The notes: generated by a model from the sequence alone, not told the origin. A DNA stretch of 64,000 nucleotides from B18-G4 sp032250805 (GCA_032250805.1 JAVVEM010000001.1:1-64000), one strand, 5' to 3'. Numbered from the stretch's first letter, positions 36,947-45,537 are shown. Made by a program: numbers and translations.

Positions 36947-37345
36947 TCAGGAGTCAATGAGCAGACTGTTGTTTGTTTCGATGCATTCTGTCAGTTTTTT
37001 CTTGAATTTCCAGCATGTCATCTGCCGTGTTTCAAATAAACGCGAGAGCTCGTAGGAAGATATGTCAGGTCGCTGACATACCTGATACATTAAATTAAAT
37101 GCGCTGGTGAGCGGAAATTTGCAGGCATGAAAAACAGTATGTGCAGTTGCCGACTCTTCGGTTTTGCATCGCGTACAGCGCCGTGAAAACGGCTTCTTTC
37201 CCTTGCAATAATTGGTATGACCGCATTTCCGGCAGATAAAGCCCTCCTTCCACTTGATCTCTGACAGATAGGAGAGGCATTGTTCCTCAGTTTCAAAATC
37301 CTTTTGGAATTTTTCAGGATCGATCTTGAGAAATAAGTTTTTCAT
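36947..37345 (-). CDS. Stand-alone IS1595-type zinc-ribbon protein
   Basis: The 132-residue protein has a zinc ribbon with C38xxC41 and C57xxC60, then TVFHACKFPL, which matches the T.FH.TK.PL segment that joins ribbon and helix-turn-helix in IS1595-family transposases. A predicted helix-turn-helix follows (ISSYELSRLFETRQMTCWKFKKKL). It stops there: the DDE nuclease domain of a full transposase (about 300 residues) is missing, and no inverted repeats or transposase remnants are seen nearby. An intact frame with its own promoter suggests a DNA-binding protein derived from a transposase, rather than decay. It is convergent with the second C10 peptidase gene. Confidence 0.75.
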   Translation of the reverse strand: MKNLFLKIDPEKFQKDFETEEQCLSYLSEIKWKEGFICRKCGHTNYCKGKKPFSRRCTRCKTEESATAHTVFHACKFPLTSAFNLMYQVCQRPDISSYELSRLFETRQMTCWKFKKKLTECIETNNSLLIDS

Positions 37346-37383
37346 AGTTATATTTCTGAATGTATTTTTGGAACAGTTTTTGA

Positions 37384-37391
37384 CAAAGTTA
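37384..37391 (-). promoter_or_regulatory. -7 promoter element of the zinc-ribbon gene
   Basis: CAAAGTTA on the plus strand reads TAACTTTG on the minus strand, matching TAnnTTTG, 38 bases before the ATG at 37345. Confidence 0.6.
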
Positions 37392-37432
37392 GAAAAAAAG
37401 TGATATTATTGCGATTTAATATTTTTTTTAAT

Positions 37433-37440
37433 TACTTTTG
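37433..37440 (+). promoter_or_regulatory. -7 promoter element of the thioredoxin genes
   Basis: TACTTTTG matches TAnnTTTG, 23 bases before the ATG at 37464. The zinc-ribbon and thioredoxin units are divergent, with -7 elements about 41 bp apart. Confidence 0.65.
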
Positions 37441-37463
37441 TAAATCAATAAAACAGTGAATAT

Positions 37464-37973
37464 ATGATGAAAAATCTCAGAACAATGCTCTTGCTCCTTA
37501 CGGCCATAGTGGCAGTAAGCTGCAGTAATTCGACCGAAACACGGGCACAGAACGATCAATCGGCCACTGCTAAGGAACAGGAAATTACCGAAGGCAAAAC
37601 CATTCACATGAACAAACAAATGTTTCTTGAAAGAGTGATGGATTTTGAAACCAATAAAGAACAATGGATTTACCTGGGCGACAAACCGGCCATCATTGAC
37701 TTTTATGCCGACTGGTGTAAACCCTGTAAATTAATTGCGCCGATCATGGAAGAGCTGGCCGATGAGTATAAAGGCCAATTATATGTATACAAGGTCGACA
37801 CACAGGTTGAGCGCGAACTTGCTTCAGTTTTTGGCATCCGCAGCATTCCTGCAGTGCTCTTTATTCCAATGGAAGGACAGCCACAAATGTCGACCGGAGC
37901 CCTGCCAAAGGAAACCTTCAAAAATGCAATTGATGATTTCCTTCTGAAAAAAGAAACAGAACAAACACAGTAA
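37464..37973 (+). CDS. Thioredoxin-fold lipoprotein with WCKPC active site
   Basis: The 169-residue protein has a lipoprotein-type leader (MMKNLRTMLLLLTAIVAVSC, with Cys20 as the likely lipid-bearing residue), a linker, and a thioredoxin domain from about residue 55. The active site is W84-C-K-P-C88 in place of WCGPC, and the cis-Pro loop is IRSIPAVLF. It should sit in the periplasm, attached to a membrane, and reduce or exchange disulphides there. It is followed 51 bases later by a cytoplasmic-type thioredoxin; the two domains are close relatives, suggesting duplication followed by relocation of one copy. Confidence 0.9.
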   Translation: MMKNLRTMLLLLTAIVAVSCSNSTETRAQNDQSATAKEQEITEGKTIHMNKQMFLERVMDFETNKEQWIYLGDKPAIIDFYADWCKPCKLIAPIMEELADEYKGQLYVYKVDTQVERELASVFGIRSIPAVLFIPMEGQPQMSTGALPKETFKNAIDDFLLKKETEQTQ

Positions 37974-38024
37974 AAAAATAATTTTTAAATATCAGAACAT
38001 AATCATAAAAACAGATCATAACCA

Positions 38025-38390
38025 ATGGAACATTTAACAAAAGAAACATTTTTAAAGAAAGTATTCAATTACGAACAAAACAAAGAGTGGAAATTTGAAG
38101 GCGAGCTGCCTTGCCTGATCGATTTCTATGCCGATTGGTGTCAGCCTTGTAAAATGGTTGCCCCTATTCTTGAAGAGCTTGCTGAAGAATATAAAGGGAA
38201 GGTCAACATTTACAAGATCGATACCGAAGCGGAGCGTGAACTCGCCGGTGCTTTTGGTATACGCAGCATCCCTTCATTGCTTTTCTGTCCTCCCGCCGGA
38301 CAGCCTCAAATGGCTCAGGGAGCGCTTCCCAAAGAAACATTAAAGGAAGTGATCAACGATGTATTGCTTGGCCAGAAAAAAGAATCCTGA
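38025..38390 (+). CDS. Thioredoxin with WCQPC active site
   Basis: The 121-residue protein lacks a signal peptide and is a single thioredoxin domain with active site W38-C-Q-P-C42 and cis-Pro loop IRSIPSLLF. Both cysteines are present, so it should be redox-active in the cytoplasm, but the Gly of the classical WCGPC is replaced by Gln. It is the second gene of a two-gene unit that ends in a clear terminator. Confidence 0.92.
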   Translation: MEHLTKETFLKKVFNYEQNKEWKFEGELPCLIDFYADWCQPCKMVAPILEELAEEYKGKVNIYKIDTEAERELAGAFGIRSIPSLLFCPPAGQPQMAQGALPKETLKEVINDVLLGQKKES

Positions 38391-38425
38391 AAACATATCT
38401 CAAAATAAACAATTATATACGCAAA

Positions 38426-38456
38426 AGGGGCCGTCGGATGTCGGCCTCTTTTTTTT
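38426..38456 (+). terminator. Rho-independent terminator after the thioredoxin genes
   Basis: AGGGGCCG (38426-38433) pairs with CGGCCTCT (38442-38449; one G-T pair) around an 8-nt loop, followed by a run of T to 38456. Confidence 0.85.
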
Positions 38457-38463
38457 ATTTTTG
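38456..38463 (+). promoter_or_regulatory. -7 promoter element of the WbqC-family gene, overlapping the terminator T-run
   Basis: TATTTTTG matches TAnnTTTG. It begins at the last T of the preceding terminator and ends six bases before the ATG at 38470, so the transcript may begin at the start codon. Confidence 0.5.
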
Positions 38464-38469
38464 CCTTTC

Positions 38470-39096
38470 ATGCAGGCTTCATCATCAGCGGTTTTATTGT
38501 CGACGGCCTACGCAGCGCCATTATCATGGATGAAAGCGGCCATCAATGCTTCCGAAATATATATCGAAGCCTTCGAGACCTATCCCAGGCAAACATACCG
38601 TAACCGCTGTCGCATTATAAGTGCCAATGGAATCCTTCAACTCAGTATTCCGGTAAATAAGGTGCATGGCCATGGCACAATAACGAAGGACATAGAAATT
38701 GCCTATGACGAGCCCTGGCAGCGAACCCACTATCGCAGCATTGATGCGGCCTACAGCAATTCGCCCTTCTTTTTGTATTATATCGACGAGTTGTTGCCCT
38801 TTTTTGAAAAGAAATTCCGTTTCCTTCTCGACTTTAATACGATGCTTTCCAAGGCTATATTTAAATTGATCGGGATCACAACTGAAATAAAATTAACCGG
38901 CAGTTTTTACCACGATCCTGAACATATGCATGATCTGCGCCAGGCATTTACACCCAAAAGTGCTCCGGAACAGAAAACAGCCATCGTTTACCATCAGGTG
39001 TTTGAAGAAAGGCACGGATTCATTCCTGACCTGAGCATACTTGACCTCTTGTTCAACGAAGGGCCTGCGGCAAGAGAACTGTTAAGTTCGCAATAG
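38470..39096 (+). CDS. WbqC-family protein
   Basis: The start is placed at 38470 (MQASSSAVLLSTAYAAPLSWM); the open frame reaches back to 38359 through the terminator and the previous gene. The 208-residue product matches the WbqC family (YAAPLSWMKAAINASEIYIEAFETYPRQTYRNRCRI split over 15-50; HYRSIDAAYSNSPFFLYY near 85). Members often occur with surface polysaccharide genes, but no activity is established. No glycan genes are next to it here. Confidence 0.88.
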   Translation: MQASSSAVLLSTAYAAPLSWMKAAINASEIYIEAFETYPRQTYRNRCRIISANGILQLSIPVNKVHGHGTITKDIEIAYDEPWQRTHYRSIDAAYSNSPFFLYYIDELLPFFEKKFRFLLDFNTMLSKAIFKLIGITTEIKLTGSFYHDPEHMHDLRQAFTPKSAPEQKTAIVYHQVFEERHGFIPDLSILDLLFNEGPAARELLSSQ

Positions 39097-39147
39097 AAAC
39101 CCAACAACAGCATTTGCAAATCATCAATCATCATACATGAGCTGTTA

Positions 39148-41229
39148 TCATTTATTGATCTCGGGATATTCTATCCTTACATGGTAAATGGTCATCAGTT
39201 TGTTCTTAAAAAGTTTCCTGATGCGGGTAATGTCCTTCAGGGTGATATCGGCATGAATAAACTGAGATGCTTCCATTTGCCTGTCAATGATTTTGTCGAC
39301 CAGGGCATTGATCTTTGCAGCATCGGGCTTCCCCAGGCTGCGCGAAGCGGCTTCAACGGCATCAGCCATCATTACAACGGCCGTTTCTTTTGAGAAAGGT
39401 ACCGGTCCCGGATACGTAAATTCTGTATCATCCACTTCCTCGCCGGGATTGTCTTTCAGATGCATGGTGTAGAAGTATTCTGCCTTACGTGTACCGTGGT
39501 GCGTGCGGATAAAATCGATAATTTGTTCAGGCAAGTTGTGTTTCTTTGCCTTTTCAATTCCCCTGATCACGTGATCAATAATAATGCGGGCACTTTCCTC
39601 ATAGGTGAGGTCATCATGGGGATTTACGCCGGTTGCCTGGTTCTCAATAAAATACATAGGCATATCCATCTTCCCGATATCATGATAAAGTGCGCCGGCG
39701 CGAACCAGCAATGCATTTCCGCCAATTTCAAATATACCATCTTCTGCCAGATTGGCAACCTGAAGCGAATGCTGGAAGGTGCCGGGGGCCTTCAGTGATA
39801 ACTCCCTGAGCAACTTGTTGTTGGTATTCGAGAGCTCGACAAGGGTAACATCGGTAATAAATCCAAATATCTTTTCGAAAATATAAATCAGCGGGTACGA
39901 AAATAAGGTAAGTATGGCACTGCCGCCAAACATGGCAAACATCACGGGGTTGATCTCGCGAAATGTTCCATCCTGAATAAGGCTCAACCCGAAATATAAA
40001 ACAGAATAGGTAACAAATATCCACACCGAAGTAGTAAAGAACTGATCACGGCGCTGAAGTCGCGAAACATTTAAAATGGCGACGATACCAGCCATGAGTT
40101 GAAGAAAGATAAATTCAAAGCTGTTCGGAACCAGAAACCCCAGTATGATGATCGTGATAAGATATACATACAGGGCCATGCGTGTATCGAAAAATGCACT
40201 GATCACGATCGGCACCAAACATATTGGCACCAGATACAAAAAGGCCGGATCAATGGTTAAGGTCAGGCTTGTGAGCAGGGTGATCAAAATGATCAGCAGG
40301 AGTATAAGCACGATCCTTCTGTTGTCAGAAATGACCTCTCTCTTAAAAAAGAGCAAAAAAAGTACAAGGACAAAAATTGCTATCGAGATCAGTATTATTT
40401 GTCCGGTCAGAATGGCCAGATAGGTTTCTGATCCCCCAAGGGCTTTTTCATAATTGCTCCTTAGCGAGTTCAGGATAACAAAACGTTCCTCATTAACCAG
40501 TTCTCCTTTTGAAATGATCCGCTCTCCGGCCTGCACCAGTCCGTGTGTGGGTGAAATTGAAGAAATAGCCGCATCCCATTCCAGCGAAGTCCTTTCGTTG
40601 TCGAATACGATATTTTGCTCCAGAAGCCTTACGATCAGTGTAGCGATCATGTCCGTTTCGTTGATGGAATCCTTTTCAAGCTTTTGCCGGAGGATCGTAT
40701 ATGCGCGAGGCAATGTGATGAGATCGCCAAACTCATGGTCTTCGGCAATATTGTCGCGGATCACTACAACAGGATAATCGGAAGGCAACCCTTCAATTGC
40801 CGGGTCGACATTAAGAATTCCCTTTTGAAGGATCTCATAATAAGAATTTACAAAGAGCCTGTAATTGTGCATCTTGTACCATTCACTTTCGGCCGGGTCA
40901 GGAAGTTGGGTCTGCCAGTGCAGATCAAATTCCATTTTTAACACTTCTGCTTTTCCAGTGGTATCAACCGGCTGATATCTGAAATAATACGGTAATCCTT
41001 CGCTTGCCTCTTCCTTTTCCTTTTCAAGGAACTCTTCGGGCTTAAATATTGAAAAATCAAAAGGCGCATACAGGTCTTCATGCAGCCATGGTTTTCCTTT
41101 TGCATACTCATATTTGAATTTTCCTTCCTTCGGAAATATCCAAACGAGTATTGCAATTGCCAGCGCAAAGAGGAACCCTTTGAAAATCTGTTGGTAATGA
41201 TTTCGTATGAAGAGGAAAAGTTTTTTCAT
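39148..41229 (-). CDS. PgpH-type membrane HD phosphodiesterase (c-di-AMP hydrolase)
   Basis: The 693-residue protein has an N-terminal transmembrane helix (about 15-32), a large extracytoplasmic 7TMR-HDED domain (about 40-275), seven membrane helices (about 280-470), and a cytoplasmic HD domain (about 490-690). The HD domain shows HSLQVANLAE, HDIGKMDMP (near 516) and HHGTRKAEYF. This architecture is that of PgpH, which breaks down cyclic di-AMP to pApA. Together with the cyclase at 27850-28683 it would set the c-di-AMP level. A near-consensus -7 element (TAATTTCG at 41248-41255) lies upstream. Confidence 0.92.
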   Translation of the reverse strand: MKKLFLFIRNHYQQIFKGFLFALAIAILVWIFPKEGKFKYEYAKGKPWLHEDLYAPFDFSIFKPEEFLEKEKEEASEGLPYYFRYQPVDTTGKAEVLKMEFDLHWQTQLPDPAESEWYKMHNYRLFVNSYYEILQKGILNVDPAIEGLPSDYPVVVIRDNIAEDHEFGDLITLPRAYTILRQKLEKDSINETDMIATLIVRLLEQNIVFDNERTSLEWDAAISSISPTHGLVQAGERIISKGELVNEERFVILNSLRSNYEKALGGSETYLAILTGQIILISIAIFVLVLFLLFFKREVISDNRRIVLILLLIILITLLTSLTLTIDPAFLYLVPICLVPIVISAFFDTRMALYVYLITIIILGFLVPNSFEFIFLQLMAGIVAILNVSRLQRRDQFFTTSVWIFVTYSVLYFGLSLIQDGTFREINPVMFAMFGGSAILTLFSYPLIYIFEKIFGFITDVTLVELSNTNNKLLRELSLKAPGTFQHSLQVANLAEDGIFEIGGNALLVRAGALYHDIGKMDMPMYFIENQATGVNPHDDLTYEESARIIIDHVIRGIEKAKKHNLPEQIIDFIRTHHGTRKAEYFYTMHLKDNPGEEVDDTEFTYPGPVPFSKETAVVMMADAVEAASRSLGKPDAAKINALVDKIIDRQMEASQFIHADITLKDITRIRKLFKNKLMTIYHVRIEYPEINK

Positions 41230-41387
41230 CGTGAGCTGTTTCAGATGCGAAATTATGAAAATTTAATCTTTTTGTGATTTCTATCTTTTATTAGGCAATT
41301 ATTTCATAAATTCGTTCTATAAACAATTTCAATCTCAATTGGTTGCACAATGGGCATCATTTGTTGGAAATTAAAAATCACATTGCT

Positions 41388-42167
41388 ATGAGGTTCGGAT
41401 TCTGCCATCTAAGTGTGATCCCGGTTCGTTCTGAGCCGGCACATCAATCGGAAATGTGCACACAGCTATTATTTGGTGAACTTTACGCTGTGCTGGAATC
41501 ATTTGATGAATGGTTACACATTCGCGTGACCTTTGATAATTATGAAGGGTGGATCAATAAAAGATATTTCAATCCCATAGGGGAAGAAGAATTTCGCCGT
41601 TTGCATGATCTTCCGTGCCAGGTAAGCACCGAAGTGGTGCAGCTGATTGAGAACAGGAGCCACCAGTTTTTTTTTCCGATTCTCATGGGGAGTTCTTTTC
41701 ACGGCATCGAAAACCAGTCATTTTCGGCAGGTGAAGAAGAATACTTCTTCGAAGGCGATTCAGTTGTTATACCCCAGGCGGGCGAGCGTAACAGGATCGT
41801 GGAGATGGCCGGCATGTATCTTCATGCCCCTTATGTTTGGGGGGGACGATCGCCATTTGGTATCGACTGCTCAGGATTTACCCAGATGACCTATAAACTC
41901 GCCGGCGTGCAGCTGTTGAGAGACGCTACACAACAGGCTACACAAGGCGAAACAATCAGTTTTATTTCAGATGCCAGGCCCGGCGACCTGCTGTTCTTCG
42001 ACGATGAAGAAGGCATGATCACCCATACAGGCATACTCCTGCCCAACGAGCGTGTGATCCATGCTTCCGGATTCGTCCGTATCGATAAGGTCGACCACCA
42101 GGGAATATTTAATTCAGGAACCGGAACATATACGCATAAACTTAGACTGATCAAAAAAATCCTATGA
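41388..42167 (+). CDS. NlpC/P60-family cell-wall peptidase with SH3-like domains
   Basis: The start is set at 41388 (MRFGFCHLSVIPVRSEP); residues before it in the longer frame are not conserved-looking. The 259-residue protein has bacterial SH3-like domains at the N-terminus (about 1-75 and 80-125; IPVRSEPAHQSEMCTQLLFGE, VTFDNYEGWI) and a C-terminal NlpC/P60 domain with the full triad: Cys161 in GIDCSGFTQ, His213 in THTGILL, His225 in VIHASG. It should cut gamma-D-Glu-diamino acid bonds in peptidoglycan peptides. No signal peptide is seen, so it may process recycled peptides in the cytoplasm. It overlaps the next gene by four bases (ATGA). Confidence 0.92.
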   Translation: MRFGFCHLSVIPVRSEPAHQSEMCTQLLFGELYAVLESFDEWLHIRVTFDNYEGWINKRYFNPIGEEEFRRLHDLPCQVSTEVVQLIENRSHQFFFPILMGSSFHGIENQSFSAGEEEYFFEGDSVVIPQAGERNRIVEMAGMYLHAPYVWGGRSPFGIDCSGFTQMTYKLAGVQLLRDATQQATQGETISFISDARPGDLLFFDDEEGMITHTGILLPNERVIHASGFVRIDKVDHQGIFNSGTGTYTHKLRLIKKIL

Positions 42168-43600
42168 AAAATACCATCCTTACCGCCCTTGCGCTACTGA
42201 TCTTCGTATCGTGCAGCAATACCGGACATAAAGCTGAGACCAATACCCAAGCGATATCGCCGCTGGCCATGCAGGTAAAACAAGAAACCAAACGAAGCTG
42301 GAAAGCATATAAGGATCATGCCTGGGGCCATGATGTGCTTAAACCCATCAGCGGCGATTATTACGACTGGTATAGCGAGCCCCTTTACATTTCGCCCATC
42401 GATGCCTACAGCACCCTCAGGTTAATGGAGCTTGATTCTGAAGCAAATGAAATTGAGAATTATATCATCGACTCCGTTGATTTTAATAAGGACGTATTTG
42501 TTAAAGTCTTTGAGGTGAACATACGAATTCTGGGGGGATTGCTGGCAATGTATGAATTATCAGGCAACACAGGAGTACTGGATAAAGCCAGGGATTTTGC
42601 CGATCGCATGCTGCCGGCTTTCGACACAAAAACAGGCATCCCTGCCTACTGGGTTAATTTACAAACCGGCGCAAGCAAAGGCGATACTGTTAACGTGGCA
42701 GAAGCAGGTACGTATACTTTCGAAATGGGTATGCTCAGTTATTATACCGGCGACCCGAAATATTACCAGGCTGGAAAAAAGGCAACAAAAGCCATATTCG
42801 AGCGCCGATCCGGCATTGGCCTCATCGGAGATGTTATTGATGTACAAACGGGTAGCTGGGTTTCTGAATCAAGTCATATTTGTGCCGGCGTTGATTCATA
42901 TTACGAATACATATATAAAAGCTACCTGATGTTTGGCGATCCCGAAATGGAGATGATCTGGAAGGAGAGCATTGGACCTGTGCATACATACGTTGCCGAA
43001 GAATATGATCAAAAACTCTGGTATGGCCGCTCCAATATGCATACCGGCCAACACATCAGTTCGACAATTACACTTTATGATGCATTTTTCCCGGCCATCC
43101 TTGCCCTGTCGGGCGATACAGAACGTGCCGAAAGACTGCAGAAAACCTGGGACTGGCTGTGGAACCGCTATGGCATCGAACCCATGGTTTATGATTATAA
43201 AAAAGATACTTCTACATATCCGGTTTATGACCTGAACCCCGAAATTGTCGAGTCGGCCTATTATCTGTATCATTTTACCGGCGATACACTTTACCTTAAC
43301 ATGGCCAGGAATTACTGGGCGGATATTATGAAGTACTGCCGGACAGACATTGCTTTCACGGCGCTTGAAAATGTTGTAAGCAAGGGAAAACGCGATTATA
43401 TGGCCACATATTTCATCGCAGAAACCCTGAAATACTTTTTTCTGATCTTTTCATATGATAACGGAACATTCGATTTCGATGATCATATCTTTAATACGGA
43501 AGCACACCCATTTAACAGAAGCAGGGTCGATCATGCCGTAGCAGCCCAGCGTTTGGGCTTTGGTGCAGAAAATAATGATGGATCCGTAACTGAACAGTAA
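42164..43600 (+). CDS. GH47-like (class I alpha-mannosidase) lipoprotein
   Basis: The 478-residue protein has a lipoprotein leader (MKNTILTALALLIFVSC, Cys17). The body reads as an (alpha/alpha)6 barrel with phrases of glycoside hydrolase family 47: VFEVNIRILGGLLAMYELSG near residue 110, HICAGVDSYYEYIYKSYLM near 245, and the C-terminal FNTEAHPFN, in which Thr-Glu is the calcium-binding end of GH47. Family 47 enzymes are alpha-1,2-mannosidases that need Ca2+; bacterial members are few. It is translationally coupled to the NlpC/P60 gene. Other (alpha/alpha)6 enzymes are possible, but the terminal motif argues for GH47. Confidence 0.78.
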   Translation: MKNTILTALALLIFVSCSNTGHKAETNTQAISPLAMQVKQETKRSWKAYKDHAWGHDVLKPISGDYYDWYSEPLYISPIDAYSTLRLMELDSEANEIENYIIDSVDFNKDVFVKVFEVNIRILGGLLAMYELSGNTGVLDKARDFADRMLPAFDTKTGIPAYWVNLQTGASKGDTVNVAEAGTYTFEMGMLSYYTGDPKYYQAGKKATKAIFERRSGIGLIGDVIDVQTGSWVSESSHICAGVDSYYEYIYKSYLMFGDPEMEMIWKESIGPVHTYVAEEYDQKLWYGRSNMHTGQHISSTITLYDAFFPAILALSGDTERAERLQKTWDWLWNRYGIEPMVYDYKKDTSTYPVYDLNPEIVESAYYLYHFTGDTLYLNMARNYWADIMKYCRTDIAFTALENVVSKGKRDYMATYFIAETLKYFFLIFSYDNGTFDFDDHIFNTEAHPFNRSRVDHAVAAQRLGFGAENNDGSVTEQ

Positions 43601-43758
43601 GCCTTCCTTTACAAAGAAACCCGGCACTTGTATTTTATTCATATGAGTCATATTGTCAGCAACTTATGTGTATAAACTGAAAATATGTCATTTTTTCGGA
43701 ATGGTATTTTTTTTGTGGTTTATATACGTGTAATTCACTGATTGTTTAACATAAAAAA

Positions 43759-43764
43759 AGGAGG
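43759..43764 (+). promoter_or_regulatory. Strong ribosome binding site of the hsp20 gene
   Basis: AGGAGG lies seven bases before the ATG at 43772 and fixes that start over the upstream ATG at 43742. Such a full Shine-Dalgarno is unusual in this window. Confidence 0.75.
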
Positions 43765-43771
43765 ATTTGTC

Positions 43772-44209
43772 ATGTCACTTGTAAAATTTTCAAACCAGTT
43801 TCCTTCAGTTTTCGATCGTATTTTCGAAAACGATCTGTTTGATTGGTCGAATCGTCATTTTTCGACAACCAATACAACCCTTCCTTCGGTAAATATCAGG
43901 GAAGATGATGAAGGTTTTGAGGTGGAAATGGCAGCTCCGGGCCTGACTAAGAATGATTTCAACATCGAGCTTAACAACGACCAGCTCACCATTTCCTCCG
44001 AAAAGAAGGAAGAAAAAGAAAGCAAAGAAGATAAGCAATTCACAAGACGTGAATTCAGCTATCAGTCGTTTTGCAGGACTTTTGCACTGCCAAATACGGC
44101 AGATGCCGAAAAGATCAATGCAAAATATGACAATGGTATTTTAAAAATCGGTATTCCGAAAAAAGAGGAGGCAAAACCCAAACCTCCGAAACAAATTACC
44201 ATTTCATAA
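43772..44209 (+). CDS. Small heat-shock protein (Hsp20/alpha-crystallin)
   Basis: The 145-residue protein carries an alpha-crystallin domain (about 38-140): NIREDDEGFEVEMAAPGLTKNDFNIELN, RREFSYQSFCRTFALP, and the closing ANYDNGILKIGIPKK-type segment (KYDNGILKIGIPKKE). The C-terminal tail holds a short IxI-like ITIS. It works as a holdase chaperone for unfolded proteins. The strong ribosome site suggests a burst of synthesis under stress. A terminator follows directly. Confidence 0.96.
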   Translation: MSLVKFSNQFPSVFDRIFENDLFDWSNRHFSTTNTTLPSVNIREDDEGFEVEMAAPGLTKNDFNIELNNDQLTISSEKKEEKESKEDKQFTRREFSYQSFCRTFALPNTADAEKINAKYDNGILKIGIPKKEEAKPKPPKQITIS

Positions 44210-44216
44210 TATTTCA

Positions 44217-44238
44217 GGGGGCCTTCGGGCCCTTTTTT
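44217..44238 (+). terminator. Rho-independent terminator after hsp20
   Basis: GGGCC (44219-44223) pairs with GGCCC (44228-44232) around a TTCG tetraloop, followed by six T. Confidence 0.85.
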
Positions 44239-44256
44239 ATTTGTGATGGATGGTAT

Positions 44257-45486
44257 TTACCTATTCAGGAGCACACGCAGCAAATACCATGGGTTAACCA
44301 GTTTTTTACGGTAGTCGAGATCAGTATACATCGACGACAGGATCTTAGGTACATGAATGTTGCGGTGGGCCTTTTTTGCCAGCACCCTGACCAGGCCCGG
44401 ATGGTGAAGCAAGCGCTGAAGGTTACGGCTGATGGCCATTTCTTTTCCAAGCACACGCCTTATCCTTCGATCATAATTTTTCATAAACCGGCTGTCGAAC
44501 CTCTTTTGCTTTAAGCATTCAATAGCCTGTTCGGCTGCGATATACCCGCTGTACATGGCATTGCCAACCCCTTCGCCGGTAAACGGGTCGACAAGATGGG
44601 CAGCATCGCCGGCAAGCATATAACGATTGCCGGATATGCTGAAACGCGGGTTGCCAAGTGGCAGACGGTACGCTTCAGGCCTGCCTTCCCTGCTTGCATG
44701 ATGAAAACGTGCCGCGATCAGGGGGTGTGTTCTGATAATCTCCTCCATGGCCTGCGAAAGCCTGATCTTTTTTCGTTGCACAATGTCTTTCCGAAGTCCA
44801 AGGCCAACATTGGCAAGACCATTCTGCAGGGGAAATATCCAGAAATATCCCGGAAGGATATCCTTCAGAAAATAAAGTTCAATAAAATTTTGGGGATGCA
44901 TACCGCTTACACCCCTGTAGTATGAGCGGACTGCAAGAGCGGTTTTTCCGGCTGCAGGCTCAGGCTTTTGATAGGGAACACCAAATTTTGATGAAGTTCC
45001 CGAAGCATCGATCAGCAAGGGAGCCATGATCTCTCCCCCCTCATATTGGATGTTAAAACCTCCCTCTGTTTCCTTAATTGATGTAACCGACCTTCCGGTG
45101 ATCACCTGTCCCCCGGCCTGCTCCACTTCCTTTGCCATAAAAGCATCAAAAACCTCCCTTTTTACGGTATATCCGGGAACCGGATGAACGTCCGGATCAT
45201 AATCAACAATAAAAGGCACATCAAAAGTAAAATCGCCGGGCACCACAAAGCGCATCCCGAATGAATGCAAAGGATGACATTGTTCCTCAAACCTGGCAAG
45301 CAAATCAGGCGATAGCCTGCTCATGATGCGGGGGGCCTTGCCACTTAATCCGTCGCCACAAATTTTCGCCCTGGGAAACCGGTCCTTATCGACGATAACG
45401 AAAGGGATTTTTTCCCTGCCCAGGCGCAAAGCTGCCATAGCTCCCGCCGGCCCGCAACCGACAATACAAACACTTGTGGTAATCAT
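44257..45486 (-). CDS. Geranylgeranyl-reductase-family FAD-dependent oxidoreductase
   Basis: The start at 45486 (MITTSVCIVGCGPAGAMAAL) begins right at the dinucleotide-binding fold; the longer frame to 45525 has no support. The 409-residue flavoprotein has GCGPAGAMAALRLG (FAD ADP-binding), the family segment ICGDGLSGKAPRI, and GDAAHLVDPFTGEGVGNAMYSG (second FAD motif). The family reduces isoprenoid double bonds or hydroxylates aromatics. It is divergent from menG, 87 bases apart, which suggests work on menaquinone or its side chain. That link is an inference. Confidence 0.88.
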   Translation of the reverse strand: MITTSVCIVGCGPAGAMAALRLGREKIPFVIVDKDRFPRAKICGDGLSGKAPRIMSRLSPDLLARFEEQCHPLHSFGMRFVVPGDFTFDVPFIVDYDPDVHPVPGYTVKREVFDAFMAKEVEQAGGQVITGRSVTSIKETEGGFNIQYEGGEIMAPLLIDASGTSSKFGVPYQKPEPAAGKTALAVRSYYRGVSGMHPQNFIELYFLKDILPGYFWIFPLQNGLANVGLGLRKDIVQRKKIRLSQAMEEIIRTHPLIAARFHHASREGRPEAYRLPLGNPRFSISGNRYMLAGDAAHLVDPFTGEGVGNAMYSGYIAAEQAIECLKQKRFDSRFMKNYDRRIRRVLGKEMAISRNLQRLLHHPGLVRVLAKKAHRNIHVPKILSSMYTDLDYRKKLVNPWYLLRVLLNR

Positions 45487-45491
45487 AGCTG

Positions 45492-45499
45492 CAAAGGTA
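45492..45499 (-). promoter_or_regulatory. -7 promoter element of the flavoprotein gene
   Basis: CAAAGGTA on the plus strand reads TACCTTTG on the minus strand. Only five bases separate it from the ATG at 45486, so the mRNA may be leaderless. Confidence 0.5.
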
Positions 45500-45537
45500 T
45501 AGCATTGCGCGTTTAGTAATAACATGAAACAATAATA

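Noticed and set aside
36947..37345. Complete IS1595 insertion sequence
   Set aside because: No DDE domain frame, terminal inverted repeats or target duplication could be found around it.
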